64,000 bases of DNA, from assembly GCA_021234155.1 (NCBI GenBank), contig JAJEKV010000017.1, positions 2,848,885 to 2,912,884 on the forward strand, given 5' to 3'. Made by a program: the position numbers and the translations under genes. The notes beneath the pieces were generated by a model. The model worked only from the letters and a program-made list of their open reading frames with translations, did no database searches and was not told the DNA's origin. The stretch is from Isoetes taiwanensis. Lineage: Eukaryota > Streptophyta > Lycopodiopsida > Isoetales > Isoetaceae. This document shows, piece by piece, positions 35,441-46,480 of the stretch. Within the stretch, counting starts at the first letter, position 1. Every line of letters begins with the position of its first letter.

Positions 35441-36472
35441 AACTTTATGACTTTCAGAATAATGGGATCAATCTGCTCTATCTTTATGGTAACTTTTACT
35501 TATGTTCTATTTGTTTTATTGTGATCAAATTCAAAAGCTATAGGTGATGAAAGCCTCAAATGAATTCTAGTTTTTTTTTGGTTTGAATTCTAAAATTTTT
35601 GTCACATCGGGGGTGGCGTCCCTAAGGCCCCCGGGAATAATTTTTTGCAACACAAACCATTAACATCCAACATATAAAAATTAAATCCCCCAACACATAA
35701 CAACCATCACATAATAATCATTGACATTAACAACCAACACATAACTACCATTGACATTAATTAACACAATCATTGGGTCCAACACATTTAAATTAGAATC
35801 CCCCTTAAACCCCCTTTGGTTTGGGTGCATATTCACACGGGGGGTGACATAGGGCAGCGAGAGCCCTCATAATTGTATTTTGCACGTACGAAATCAACAC
35901 CATATAGTATTCCGCTTGAAATCTTATAGTATGTTGCGAATCTTGTTATACAATATAGCAAATTTTGTACTTGCATACCCCACAAACGAGGAACTTTACG
36001 TACGGTATAGATTAAGGAATAAGGGGTGAATATGCCTATCCAACAGCTCTCGTTGCCCGGAGTCACCCCCCGTGTGAATATGCACCCAAACCAAAGGGGG
36101 TTTAAGGGGGATTCTAATTTAAATGTGTTGGACCCAATGGTTGTGTTAATTAATGTCAATGGTAGTTATGTGTTGGTTGTTAATGTCAATGATTATTATG
36201 TGATGGTTGTTATGTGTTGGGGGATTTAATTTTTATATGTTAGATGTTAATGGTTTGTGTTGCAAAATTTGGTTGGCCTTCGGGGCCTTAGAGACGCCAC
36301 CCCTGCAGTGACAAAAATTTTAGAATTCAAACCAAAAAAAAACTAGAATTCATTTGAGGCTTTCATCACCTATAGCTTTTGAATTTGATCACAATAAAAC
36401 AAATAGAACATAAGTAAAAGTTACCATAAAGATAGAGCAGATTGATCCCATTATTCTGAAAGTCATAAAGTT
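35441..36472. repeat. Palindrome with about 425-bp arms (right end of element B)
   Basis: Left arm 35441-35863 and right arm 36045-36472 are near-perfect reverse complements around a loop of about 180 bp. The inner part is the shared core; the outer part (AACTTTATGACTTTCAG...) is private to this copy. Beyond 36472 the sequence (CAAAGCTAAGG) is not mirrored. Confidence 0.9.
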
Positions 36473-37560
36473 CAAAGCTAAGGAAAGGTGGAGTACGGAT
36501 CATTAGGCAGAGGTCACCTGGTTGGAAGGTCACTACGCGCACAAATTTGGGGGATGAGTTGCATACTGTGCGGGTATGATTATACGGGAAGTCTAGGTAT
36601 GGCATAAGTTTGGTATAGAATAAGGGTATAAGAAATAACAATGCAAGGATCTATAAAGATGGTAAGACATAGAGATCAAATGACATATAGACTACTCATT
36701 ATGTGTGGCTATCGAGGTGCAAAGGCTATGACTTTGACAAAGATTTAATAGATGGCTAATGAAAAATGATGGCAATTTCGATGATGGCATGGTAAAGAAA
36801 ACGTGTGGAAAGAACTTCTGATATAAGGGGTGACTTGGAAGGTGCCTGGGTGATATCAAGTTTTGGGACTCGTAAAAATCACTTGAGAGACGTAAGCTAA
36901 GCTATAGATGTAATGACAATCAAGAACTAGGATAATAGCCGAAGATTTTGCTCGAACCACGTCGGGATATCCTAGGGAGAGTTGACTAGACAACAATGGT
37001 TGGTCTGCATTAGATTGATATACTAGAACAATTCTAAGAGAACGACTAAAAGGAATTCCAGTATGGTAGAATATCCTTGTGTAGAATTGGAACGAGTGAA
37101 GATGTACTGCAAGTTGAGATAACAGTAGGTAGAGTCATGTGGCGGTTCAAAGTGATACATGGAAGAAGCATCTAGCTAACTGAAGATTAAGGACGAAGAA
37201 TTTCTAGACTAGAATGGTTTACATTAGGAAGACAGAGCTACTACTGAATAGTAGAGAGATGGGTTATTATATCCATTGAATACATAGAGGAGGCATTTCC
37301 TCATCGTAATGAATGGAGGTAGAATAAAAAGACAAGGTTGCATTCTAGGTGTGCGTGGATAAGATATTGGTTGCGTCCCACGATTACAAAGTTCCATGAC
37401 GAGCATCTGTCGCGGCAGGGAAATGAGGAATTCGGTCTCCTTCCTCGAATCGCGGGTCCGTTCGCCACGTTACAGAGATTAACATCGAACTTGGCCATGT
37501 CGATGTAAGTGTCGTAAGGCGCTTGGCAAAGAAGAAAAACGATAGTGCAGGAGCAGTCGG
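36473..37560. other. No gene seen
   Basis: On the minus strand about 36480-36590 reads FVRVVTFQPGDLCLMIRTPPF, which has the flavour of a retrotransposon integrase tail (GDL), but the match is short. The rest is unassigned. Confidence 0.35.
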
Positions 37561-37568
37561 CGGAGGTC

Positions 37569-37676
37569 GGCTACGGCAAAAATGCTTGCTCCGGCGGCTA
37601 TGGCGAAAATGCTTACTCTGACGGCTATGGCGAAAATGCTTACTCTGGCGGCTATGGCAAAGAGGCATGCTTCGAT
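37569..37676 (+). repeat. 27-bp minisatellite, four units
   Basis: GGCTATGGCGAAAATGCTTA plus a 7-base variable end repeats with starts at 37569, 37596, 37623 and 37650. In one frame it encodes GYG(E/K)NAYSG-type units. Confidence 0.9.
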
Positions 37677-37763
37677 GGAGTTGTTACCTTCACAACGTGG
37701 GTTTACAGAAGGCAGACCTCTAATTCATAGATACACTATGGATTATATCCCTTCAAGAAAGAA

Positions 37764-37830
37764 GTTGGCTCATTGGTAAAGGTGTTGGTTTGGGTGTAGA
37801 AGGTCAGGGGTTCAATCCCATGATGTACGT
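37764..37830 (+). mobile_element. tRNA-like SINE head
   Basis: TTGGCTCATTGGTAAAGG matches a Pol III A box and GGTTCAATCCC, about 35 bases on, matches a B box exactly. No cloverleaf with a proper acceptor stem is evident, so a tRNA-derived SINE is more likely than a tRNA gene. A weaker look-alike is at about 37940-37970. Confidence 0.5.
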
Positions 37831-37989
37831 TTTGCTTAAAAGAATGTTTAACTAGACAAAACAGAATATTAGATGTGTATAGATAAGACATAAAACATAT
37901 GTTACATAAGAAGTGTTGGCAAGATAGAAGGGATGTTGGGTTGGAAGTGGGAGGTCATTGGTTCAACATTGGGCGAATATAAAAAAATT

Positions 37990-38360
37990 AGCCGAAAATG
38001 TTTTTTTAAAAGTAGGCAGAATTCGCGTTTTTAGGTCTGCGGGCAGGCCCTATCGCGACCCCGCCACAGACGCTAGAAAACCACGGGTACCTGCCCGTCG
38101 ATTAGGGTTTCACCCCCCCCCCCTTTTTTTCGTTATATTGGCGGGCGGGCGCGTAAACCTGCGCGCTGCCCCTACCCGGCATTTCCTACGGGCGCTAACG
38201 ATTCGAGGGTATACCCAGTGAGCAGGTTTAGGGTTTCGGCCGATTTCGTGGGGTCCACACTCGCTCGACTGTCATCCCAGGTCGCCCGTAGGTCAATTCC
38301 TAGGTCCTGGGTTCGATGGCGCCGCCCTATTTGCGCGTCTGATGCGAGATATGGTCGGCC
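37990..38360. other. GC-rich island inside the LTR element
   Basis: About 370 bp rich in GC (GGCGGGCGGGCGCG, CTGCGCGCTGCC) with a C13-T7 run near 38107-38128, in otherwise AT-rich surroundings. No coding sequence recognised. Confidence 0.5.
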
Positions 38361-38535
38361 CAAATCTGCTCTTACAAAGAGAACTAAAAGTTTACACACT
38401 AACAAACTACTTACTAGCAAACCCATCAACCACAGTACCAAAGAGGTCTAAGGCTACTCTAAAGCTATCCTCTCTACTTAACGGTGTAACGCGTTAGTAC
38501 ATGGCCAGTGCAATGGCTTGGTCTACCAAGAACAT

Positions 38536-38547
38536 GCTCTGATACCA
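38536..38547 (-). promoter_or_regulatory. Primer-binding site, tRNA-iMet type
   Basis: Minus strand TGGTATCAGAGC, one base after the LTR end ATCACA. It is the standard initiator-methionine-tRNA primer site of plant LTR elements. Confidence 0.85.
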
Positions 38548-38548
38548 C

Positions 38549-40094
38549 TGTGATGCTCCTTGAATATATACGGCGCTCCGGACGTATACATACAGGGACT
38601 TCCCCCTCCCATGGCAATCAGCTCACCATGAGCAGAGCCCTCCGTCTAACTCGGACCATCCATAGAAAGATGCACGGGTGAAGGACACCGAGGTGTCATT
38701 CGGCCCACGCCTTCAATGGGACTCCTAAGTCGCGGAAGCGTGAATACATGTTAGCATACAACATAAATCATACATAAATCACCACCACGAAGGGTGGCAC
38801 ATCCATCCAAGTACTAACGGCAAAGAAGATGCATCTGATACTAAGGAAAACGCCCCAAACTCCAGGTTCTACCCCGGCTCAGACTCCTGTGAGGATGGAC
38901 TGATGGCTCAGTCTCAAGAGATCAGCAGACAGAGGTATAATCTGGCGTTGGCTGGCATAGAACAGTGGCTAGGGTAGTCCACTCCATCCGCCCCTCCTCC
39001 GCACACTTTGCAGATAAGCTGAATCAAGCTATGGCGCCATTGTAGCTTTCCGGAGACGCAATCCCAAGGAATCACCCTTCGGGACTACTCCGGGTTACAT
39101 CTCCCCGGTCTGATGAGGCAGGTCAGAGAGGCGTCTCCTTCCAGAGTCGCAGTGAATCCATGGGTGAGCTCGAGGAGGAGATCCCTCAGCATCTCCTTCC
39201 GTACCCGACTTACTCCCCTAACTTTATCATCAAAGTACGAGATGCCCCATTCGGGTCACACCTCTGTACCCAGGGAGTGTCAGACCCACCCCGGTCCTCT
39301 ACGTGACCGACTATTAGGCCTAGCTCACTTAAAGGAGTCCCCGTAGCCTTTTATGCTCAGGCGAGACCCCACCCCACACTTCATCACTACGGCCCCTTAT
39401 CTGGTGCTTCAATAATGCCATAGATTCCACAGCTCGGTGGGATCTTGTGCACAGGCCGCATCTAATGGGAATAATACAGGGCTCTATCTAGGAGCATACT
39501 ACAATACATGGGCTTAGAGGTTTCTATCCCCCGTAATCCCCCATCTCCGGAGTGCTAACTAAGCAAAGAACTACTAAACCATCAACCAAAGCACATACAG
39601 AGACTAGAGATAAGAATACTCACCATATCAATCAAGGGTTAGCCTAACAGGTAAACCACAGAGAAAAACAGAGAGAGAACACACCACAGAGACGCGCTAT
39701 GCTATAGATCAACAAAGTAACCTACTAACTAACTGTCAAATCGGCCTTGGGCTGCTCCATCTCGACTAGCTGAAGGGTGCCTGGTTGCTGCTTCTCCTCC
39801 TCCATCTCCAACTGCTCCTAATTCGAATTGGGGCCCAAAAACCCTAATTTGGGTGTCCCAATTGGAAGCCCTGCCTTGCCCAATCGATTTGGGCCAGGTG
39901 GCATGTCATTAATTAACTAATTAAACTAATTAGGTTAATTAAGACAAAAATACCCTTAATTAGGTTTTAGCATAGCTAAATTAATCCCTTTTAGGTCAAC
40001 CCCCTAGGTTAACATACCCCATGGTGGCGTATTTCTACTACGTGACGCGTCAGTATATTTATACGTATATCGTATAAATACGTGGAACGTCACA
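38549..40094 (-). repeat. Complete 5' LTR, 1546 bp
   Basis: Minus strand TGTGACGTTCC...GGAGCATCACA, i.e. TG...CA ends. Its start contains a hairpin-like pair (GTGACG / CGTCAC). Right edge at 40094; no matching target duplication can be tested because the other end of the element is lost. Confidence 0.78.
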
Positions 40095-41078
40095 TATGTA
40101 GAGTGCAGACTATTTGGGCGTGATCCAAAAGCTCTTAATATAGACTGGAGACTTGTTGGGCATGATCCACAAGCTGTGGCACCATATATAGAACTAGCTT
40201 TATGTGGCATCTTCTTATTATTGGGGATTGAATTGCGAAATTAGCATGTTGCTAATTTCGAGTCAAGGCATATGAAATATGCTCTTCAATGGTTGTCAAA
40301 AGCCCTTAGGAATAGGGCCACATAAGCATTTGACCCCAGCCCTTGCTGAGGTGTACGCATGGGATGCTTCTAGAGGGAATATTCCTCAGTATATTCCCCC
40401 ATCAACATTTGGGAAATTGCTACAGGTTCCATCAACCATAATCAAGCTACCAACCTACAAGTGCAAGTTAGACAATATCTTGAGTTGCCAAGAGGGTCAA
40501 CTCGACACATTTAAGGTTCGTCAGATTTGTGTCAGAAGCTTGAAAGTGACACAAATTCATTTGATTGCGTCAATACTTGTGTCAGTATAGTTGTGTCAAC
40601 AACGTCATTTTTGTCACATATTTGTGTCAAAATTTTATCACTTTTTTCTTAGCATTTGTAATGACGATTACATCATGTATTGTGAAAGGATTATGACATA
40701 ATTTAAGCTAAGAATAACAATAAGTTTATCTCCACTATAACATAGTCAATTTTGTAATGCATTTGCGTCACATTTTATGATATCTTCTTGTCACCTTTTC
40801 TAAAACGTTTGTGTCATTTTATAGTGTCAGACACATCGGCAATTTTATATATTGTGGCACTTACATATCGTGATTGCGTCAAAAAAGTGTCAATATAGTG
40901 ACATTGTGAAGTAGAAATACATAGATATCTTGATGCAAAAAGGGCTAAGTCTGACACAAATGTGCCACTAGCTAGTATGAGAAAAACAACATTGCAAATA
41001 AACATTTTATAGTATTCAATTAGATTGGCACACCATACTATGCACACCCTATTAGACCTTGACTTCAACCTCAATGCA
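40095..41078. repeat. TGTCA/TGACA-rich region, no gene
   Basis: Between 40500 and 40960 the words GTGTCA, GCGTCA, GTCACA and TGACAC occur well over a dozen times in both orientations, like the subterminal repeats of CACTA elements. A possible terminus CACTAGCTAG lies at 40963. The open frame at 40279-40590 is not recognised. The L1 to the right is inserted in sequence that resumes at 46836. Confidence 0.45.
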
Positions 41079-41094
41079 CACCCTACTTTGCACA
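41079..41094 (+). repeat. Target-site duplication of the L1, left
   Basis: CACCCTACTTTGCACA, exact copy at 46820-46835 directly after the poly(A). Confidence 0.95.
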
Positions 41095-41301
41095 GAACTT
41101 TTATGATAGATTGGTGGAACCCTAAACGCCATGTAGTGATCGTCGTGCACAGAATTGGTCGTAACTTTCTTCTCGGGTGTCAGAATTTGATGATCTTTGG
41201 TGCGTTGGAAAGCTGATTTTGAGAGCTTTCCGAGGTGTGATGCATTAGGTACTTCTTTGCTGCTAGACCTGCCGGATTTTCTGTTTTAAATCTCGGCCAT
41301 T

Positions 41302-43032
41302 ATGGCGTTGCGAGCTTCTTCTTCCAAAGTGGCTCTGCAGTCTTCAATTTCCTCTCTGCCAGTGTCAGGTGAGTATGTAGCGATGCACAATAATCCTTTG
41401 GCTCATCCTGAGGGTCCTGCATCTGAAGGAGGGGACTCTAGATTCTCTACAGATGATTTCCCTTGGTTGCCTCCACGAGGTCATGTTTCTGTTATTCCTG
41501 CACATGTTGTTTCTACTGCGGGTCAGATTGCATCTTCTGGTAACGCTTCCACTCCCCCTGTTTCTCCACCTTCAGCCTCTCCGCCTGCCTTACCTTGGAG
41601 AGCAGTTGCCACTGCCAACAGAAACACAAGAGAACGATTTGGTGAGTGGATTAAGAAGGACATGCCTTCAGCCATTTCTTCTGCTCGAGTCTCTGCTGCT
41701 ATTGATATGATGGTTCAGAATAACCGGAAGGATATTGGTAGTTTGCTTAGTGAGCTTCAGGCAAAGGAGAGTCAACTTGATTTTGAATTACCTCATGTGG
41801 ATGTCTTCTATCAAACAGAGGTGTGCAGAGATACTTTAGTGGCATCTGGCTACAATGTTGTGCGGATTGATCATGATTTGCACAAGAGATGTATCAGTAA
41901 CTTGATGTCATTTGGTGTGGTGGGCCATTATACTGGTGCGTATCTGGATATTAGGAAGCTTAGTTACTGGTTGACAGGCCATCTCCGCATGATTGGTCTT
42001 CCTGCTTATTGCACCTTGAAAATGCTTGGGAAAAACTTCTTTTTGGTTATGTTTGATGATGCTGCTGTTGCTAATCAATTGGTAGCTCGTGGTGTTGATC
42101 CTATGTGGAGTGATTACGTGTTATACCAACCTTATTCTCCTGGCTTCTCACCGGGTATGTGTAATGTGCCTTGTTGGTTTTCTATTCCAAATCTTCCACC
42201 TGATCTACTTGTGTCGGACTTCCTTGTGAGTGTTGCTAATGGTTTGGGTACTCACTTGGCTCACTCTATAGTTGATGGTGCTAAAATTTGTGTGTCTCTG
42301 CCTTGTGGTCGAGCTCTGCCTAGTTCAATTATCATCAATAGTGGCCCTATGTTCCTCAAATTTGATTTGCAACTTCTGAATGGTCCTCAACTTGCTGATT
42401 TGTTCCTCCAACTTGAACTCTTTGCAAATTTTCGTGCTAAGCGGGATCGTCCTGCCAATGTTCCAATTTCCTCTTCGCCTCTCCCTGCTACTTCCCCTAG
42501 AGCTGTGCCTCCTCAGTCCACGTCTTCTAAAGATGCAACTGACAAGGATGTTGATATGCCCTCCACCTCTAATATGCAGTCTGTGCCAGTTTTTAGTGCT
42601 GATGCTAGAGCCAAATTGCAAATGATTCAAGAGCAGCAGGAACGGCGTGAAAGAGCTACAGATGATTGGACAAAAGTTAGTTTGAAGAAGGCTGCCCGTA
42701 ATAAGTTTGCTCAGTCTGCCTCTCAGGCGGCACATCCTAGTGGAGATAGACATGTTACTGCACAACACCATGCCACAGAGGATGAGGTTCTCCGTGGAGG
42801 GCCAGAGCAGGGAGGTGGCTCTCCCTTATCACATTCTGCTCATAATATGGAGAGGGTGGAGCAGAGCGGAGGCTCCCCTCTGCCAATTGTTCCAGGACAC
42901 AATGGAAGGGTGGAACAGAGAGGAGGCTCCCCCTTGCCACTTACTCGCACAATGCATGGGCGCACCTCTCGTGCGCTTAATCCTCCCGGGGCTACTGAGA
43001 TGGATGTGGAGGTCCCTCAACTGCCCACATGA
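41302..43032 (+). CDS. L1 ORF1, DUF4283-type nucleic-acid-binding protein
   Basis: A 576-residue open frame, uninterrupted. The N-terminal 110 residues are Ser/Pro-rich and disordered. Residues of about 190-370 match the plant L1 ORF1 (DUF4283) pattern: LMSFGVVGHYTGAYLDIRKL, SYWLTGHLRMIGLP, FFLVMFDDAAVANQLVARGV, then PCWFSIPNLPPDLL. It would coat L1 RNA in the cytoplasm. The C-terminus (about 395-576) is Pro/Ser-rich with three repeats of an EQ-GGSPLP motif. The usual CCHC knuckle is not seen. The ATG chosen follows the 5' UTR. The stop overlaps the ORF2 start as ATGA, which would allow re-initiation. Confidence 0.85.
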   Translation: MALRASSSKVALQSSISSLPVSGEYVAMHNNPLAHPEGPASEGGDSRFSTDDFPWLPPRGHVSVIPAHVVSTAGQIASSGNASTPPVSPPSASPPALPWRAVATANRNTRERFGEWIKKDMPSAISSARVSAAIDMMVQNNRKDIGSLLSELQAKESQLDFELPHVDVFYQTEVCRDTLVASGYNVVRIDHDLHKRCISNLMSFGVVGHYTGAYLDIRKLSYWLTGHLRMIGLPAYCTLKMLGKNFFLVMFDDAAVANQLVARGVDPMWSDYVLYQPYSPGFSPGMCNVPCWFSIPNLPPDLLVSDFLVSVANGLGTHLAHSIVDGAKICVSLPCGRALPSSIIINSGPMFLKFDLQLLNGPQLADLFLQLELFANFRAKRDRPANVPISSSPLPATSPRAVPPQSTSSKDATDKDVDMPSTSNMQSVPVFSADARAKLQMIQEQQERRERATDDWTKVSLKKAARNKFAQSASQAAHPSGDRHVTAQHHATEDEVLRGGPEQGGGSPLSHSAHNMERVEQSGGSPLPIVPGHNGRVEQRGGSPLPLTRTMHGRTSRALNPPGATEMDVEVPQLPT

Positions 43033-46000
43033 ATATTCTTTCTTGGAATGTTAGGGGAGTGGCTTCTTCCCCAAGCAAAAGGAGTAGATTGTCCCTCTAT
43101 CTATCTAAGTTCCCCATGGATATATGTTGTTTTCAAGAGCACAAATGCCGTAAAGGCGGTAGGTTCAAAAGTCAAGCTAACATTTTGGGGCGGATTATAA
43201 CGCGCTTGTATACCGCCGATTCTCGCTAAAGCAGTGTTCTCACCGCATGGAAGCCCTCTTTGAATGTCACTTTCACTCAAGTGGATAGGTTTGGTCGCTG
43301 GATAATTGTTAAGGGAATGAGCGGGGCAAGAATGTGGTTTAGTGAATGTTTATGCTCACAATTATCCGCGTCAAAGGGGAGAGCTTTGTGGGCCCTCTTA
43401 AGCAAAGTTCTCGTGCTAGGCAATAATGTGGCATGGTTGCTCATTGGAGATTTTAATATGGTTGAATTTGAGGCGCATGATGTGGCGGGGGATCACGTGT
43501 GGTTCGTGAATTTGAGCTGGAGCAATGGCAACCGGCTTTGATATTTGGCCTTGTGGAGATCGAGGGTGATCAATCCTTCACATGGTGGCAATGGTAGAGC
43601 TTATGCCTGACATGATTGTGGCTATTATAATGCAGTAGCTGCTGATTTTCTTCAGTTGCAGAGAACTAATCTCTTGGATAGTGCAGTCTCAGATCATAAT
43701 CCGCAATGGTTCTCTACCGGGCAACTTTTATGGCGAAGAGCTACACAAACTTACTTCAAGCTCAATACTAAACATTTGAAGGATAGTGAATTCATTGCAG
43801 GTTGTCAGAATGCATGGTCTCATGAATTCTCTCGTTGTGGTGGCATGGCTGATATTGTTGCCGCCTCGTGGTCAGTTAAATCCTTTGCAAAGCAAAGGGG
43901 TCATGCACAGTGGTCCGGGACTAGAGGCCAATTAACCGGGTTGTATCGAGTTACGAGATGCCGTGGTTTTGCCCCTTCTTCCGGTATTAGAGAGAAAGCA
44001 ATCTTGGATGAGATTAAAGCCATTGAGACGGCCCATGTGAATCAAGCCGATAAAGGCCGGACTAGAATGGTTTAGATCCGGTGATAGATGCTCTCACTTT
44101 TTTTTCGGGCCGCTAAGAGAAGGCGATGATGGCCTCTATTAACTCCCTTTACTTTGCCTCGGTGGTTCGAGTGTTCTGATCCGGTTCAGGTTGAACCAAG
44201 ATCTTCACGACCACTTTTCCTCATTTTTTCTAGACATCACCGCCCTTTCGTGAGGATATGCACCTGCAGCTTTGTCGGGGTCCACTCCATTGTGTCACGA
44301 GCAAATGCGGTACAGCCTAGAAATCGACATCACCATTAATGACTTGCATTCAAATTGCTTCTCGCTTAAAAAAAGACAAGTGCCCCGCCTAGATGGTTTC
44401 CCAAAGGAATTTTGCCAGAATGGTTGGGTTGCGATCTTTATAATGCTTTCGTGAGTTTCAGAGGTTCAAAGTTTGGATAAGATCCTTAATACTCGGTCAT
44501 TTCTCTTATTCCCAAGTGTAAAGAGTCAAGACAATATCCGACCGGGCCCTATCACATTATTGTCTTCCGTGTATAAAATATTTCATGGCCCCCTTGCGCA
44601 TAAATTGGTGATGTCTTGGTCAGATCAATCTCTCCCACTAACTGGATTCTTGCCAAGGAGGAGCATTTTAGACAATGTTGTCACCGCTATGAGGGTATGT
44701 ATTGGGCCAGATTGAAAGGGCAGCGTATAGTCTATCTTAAATTAGATTTTGCCAAGGCATATGACAGTGTACATTGGGAATTTTTGGAAAAAAGCCTTTT
44801 AACATTGGGGTTTGGTCAGCAGTTCACCAGTGATGTTATGAAGTTCCATATCTCGGCACGGTCTAATGTGTTGTTTCAGGGGGAACCCTCCAATCGCTTT
44901 TTTCGGGCCATGGGTGTTCGCCAAGGATGCCCATTAGCTCAACTTTTTTTCACAATAGTAGCTGAGGTCCTCTCACAACTATTTGCTAAGGCCGTGCAGG
45001 ATGGGATAGTACAAGGGTTGAGTATGGAGGATGGTTCACATGAGATTTGTAACCAGTATGCTGATGACACGTTCCTCTTTCTTGTTGCTGATACGGACAA
45101 TCTTCAGAGTGCAAAGCTTCTTCTTGATACTTTCTCTTTAGCATCTGGAGTTCTTGTTGGTTGGCCAAAGTGTTCTGCATTATGGACGCTTGATGGGGTT
45201 GTGCCTCCTTGTGTTGCAGAGTTTCCTTGGAAGGTGCTTCCTCATGGAAAGGCTACTAAACTTCTTGGTATTCCTGTGGGCATTCATATTTCTACTTCTG
45301 ATGCTTGGGATATTATCATAGAAGGGTTGCGTAAGCATTTATTTTGGTGGAATACTGCTAAGCTCTCGTTGTCAGCGCGACATGTTTTAAGTAATTCCCA
45401 TGTCTATATGGCCTCTGCCCTTCTGGCTTCTCAGTCAAAATTTCAGGTGATTGTTACTATTGTCCGTAATTTTATTTGGGGTGGGACTGAGGAGCATGCT
45501 GTGGTCAAGGTTGCATGGTCCAAATGCACCAAGCCGAAATTTGCAGGTGGTTTGGGTATGGCAGACTTCCATTTGCAGAGTAAGATTCTAATTTCTAAAT
45601 TCATTTGAAGGATCCTCAAGGATATGGTTGATTCACCTGGAGTGCGGTTGGTGAGGCAGTCACTTGCAAAGCTTCATTAAAACTGCTTCTTCCTTGGAGT
45701 CTCTTTTATCAGCTATGTCCTTTTTCTAATGCCGCTCCTTTTTTTGAAAGGCTTGCTGGAGTCTTGGGAGACAATACGGACCCTATTTCGTATTGATCTT
45801 GTTGCATGTCATCAGTTGAGTGCCCCTTGTTGGTGGATACCTGTGGAAAATAGTCTTCCACTTTGTGCCTCGGTTCATCCATTAACTCAACGGTGCTGGA
45901 GGTTAGTAGGAATCTTGACAAATTCTGCAAAGATGGTATGATTCTCGGCGCCGCTTAGCGACATGGGAAATCTTTCAAACAAAATTCTCATTGTCTCGAT

Positions 46001-46480
46001 GGGGACAGACCTATTTGGCAAAAGATTGCCGGTACTCGCCATTGGTTGCTTCCAGAGGATATTGAAGGGTGCATGTGGGTTTCCCACCGAGGCGTTCACG
46101 AGCATAGGTTTGTGAACTCTATATATAGGTCGCTTGTCAATAGTGATATCCTTCCGCCATCCACTAGGTGGTCCCTTCATCTTTCACCTCATAATTGGAG
46201 ACGATGTGGACTTGGGCTTGGGATAAATTACTCCATCCTAAGGTGGCGGTGCTTTGGTGGCGTATTCTTCACGATGCCCTCGAAAAAACGTGCTTGTCCA
46301 CGATTTGATCCTCGAGTGTCGCGATTTCCCATCGCGGTGGCAAGCAAAGGGACGAGACCATTGAGCATTGTTTCTTTTATGTGTTCATCTCCACCGCTTT
46401 GTCTTGGTTGCTCTCTTTTTCATGTGACATTGACAAGCCGCAAGTGCTTCGCTATTTATCCCGATGCTTGGAATAAGTTA
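43029..46480 (+). pseudogene. L1 ORF2 (endonuclease / reverse transcriptase), decayed
   Basis: ORF2 starts at the ATGA overlap with MNILSWNVRGVASSPSKRSR, the apurinic-endonuclease start, then DICCFQEHK. It stops near 43227; later pieces give WLLIGDFNMVE and VSDHNP (endonuclease D and H motifs). The reverse transcriptase runs at about 44520-45608: ITLLSSVYKIFHGPLAHKL, YLKLDFAKAYDSVHWEFLEK (motif A), MGVRQGCPLAQLFFTIVAEV (motif B) and CNQYADDTFLF (catalytic YADD). The post-RT part LLGIPVGIHISTSDAWD and a zinc-binding end (WRILHDALEK, ETIEHCFF near 46250-46370, frame-shifted) follow. There are at least six frame changes or stops, so no active protein is made. Confidence 0.85.

Larger units (their letters stand above)
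34543..36472 (+). mobile_element. Composite element B (two heads, terminal palindrome)
   Basis: A full 119-bp head at 34543-34661 (AATATGTAGCACAATAACAG and the later TACTAAATAGTATTTCTAGAG block) is followed by about 0.7 kb of unidentified cargo, including a GTGCAT microsatellite. A second, short head copy (35401-35440, AATATGTAGCATAATAACAG) sits directly against the left arm of a palindrome (35441-36472). Either one element nests in another or the unit holds a duplicated head. It encodes no mobility protein. Cargo near 35040-35260 has a reading GLFIANRPLASINKRILICTT that I cannot assign. Confidence 0.55.
28808..40094 (-). mobile_element. Minus-strand LTR retrotransposon remnant (fossil)
   Basis: A complete 5' LTR at 38549-40094 (TGTGACG...ATCACA on the minus strand) is followed by a tRNA-iMet-type primer site at 38536-38547. 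At the other end a purine-rich tract precedes the first 119 bp of the second LTR (28808-28926), which stops at the (TG)n run. The peptide DAEDNIISKVGRM read just inside the tract resembles the end of a plant Ty3 polyprotein. Otherwise I find no gag or pol in the roughly 9.6-kb interior. It is filled with other elements, so this is either a heavily decayed Ty3 copy or a large non-autonomous derivative. It is broken, with many breaks. Confidence 0.6.

Noticed and set aside
35441-36472. Simple foldback transposon or MITE with long terminal inverted repeats
   Set aside because: Only the inner part of the arms is shared between copies; the outer arms are private, which terminal inverted repeats would not be. 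The inner core alone could still have begun as a MITE.
36366-36641. Integrase C-terminus of the minus-strand LTR element (FQPGDLCLMIRTPPF)
   Set aside because: The match is too short, and the position, near the 5' half of that element, is wrong for an integrase tail.
40279-40590. Possible host protein of 103 residues
   Set aside because: It resembles plausible coding text (IPQYIPPSTFGKLLQVP), but no family was recognised and the frame runs into the TGTCA-rich region. It could be a captured fragment.
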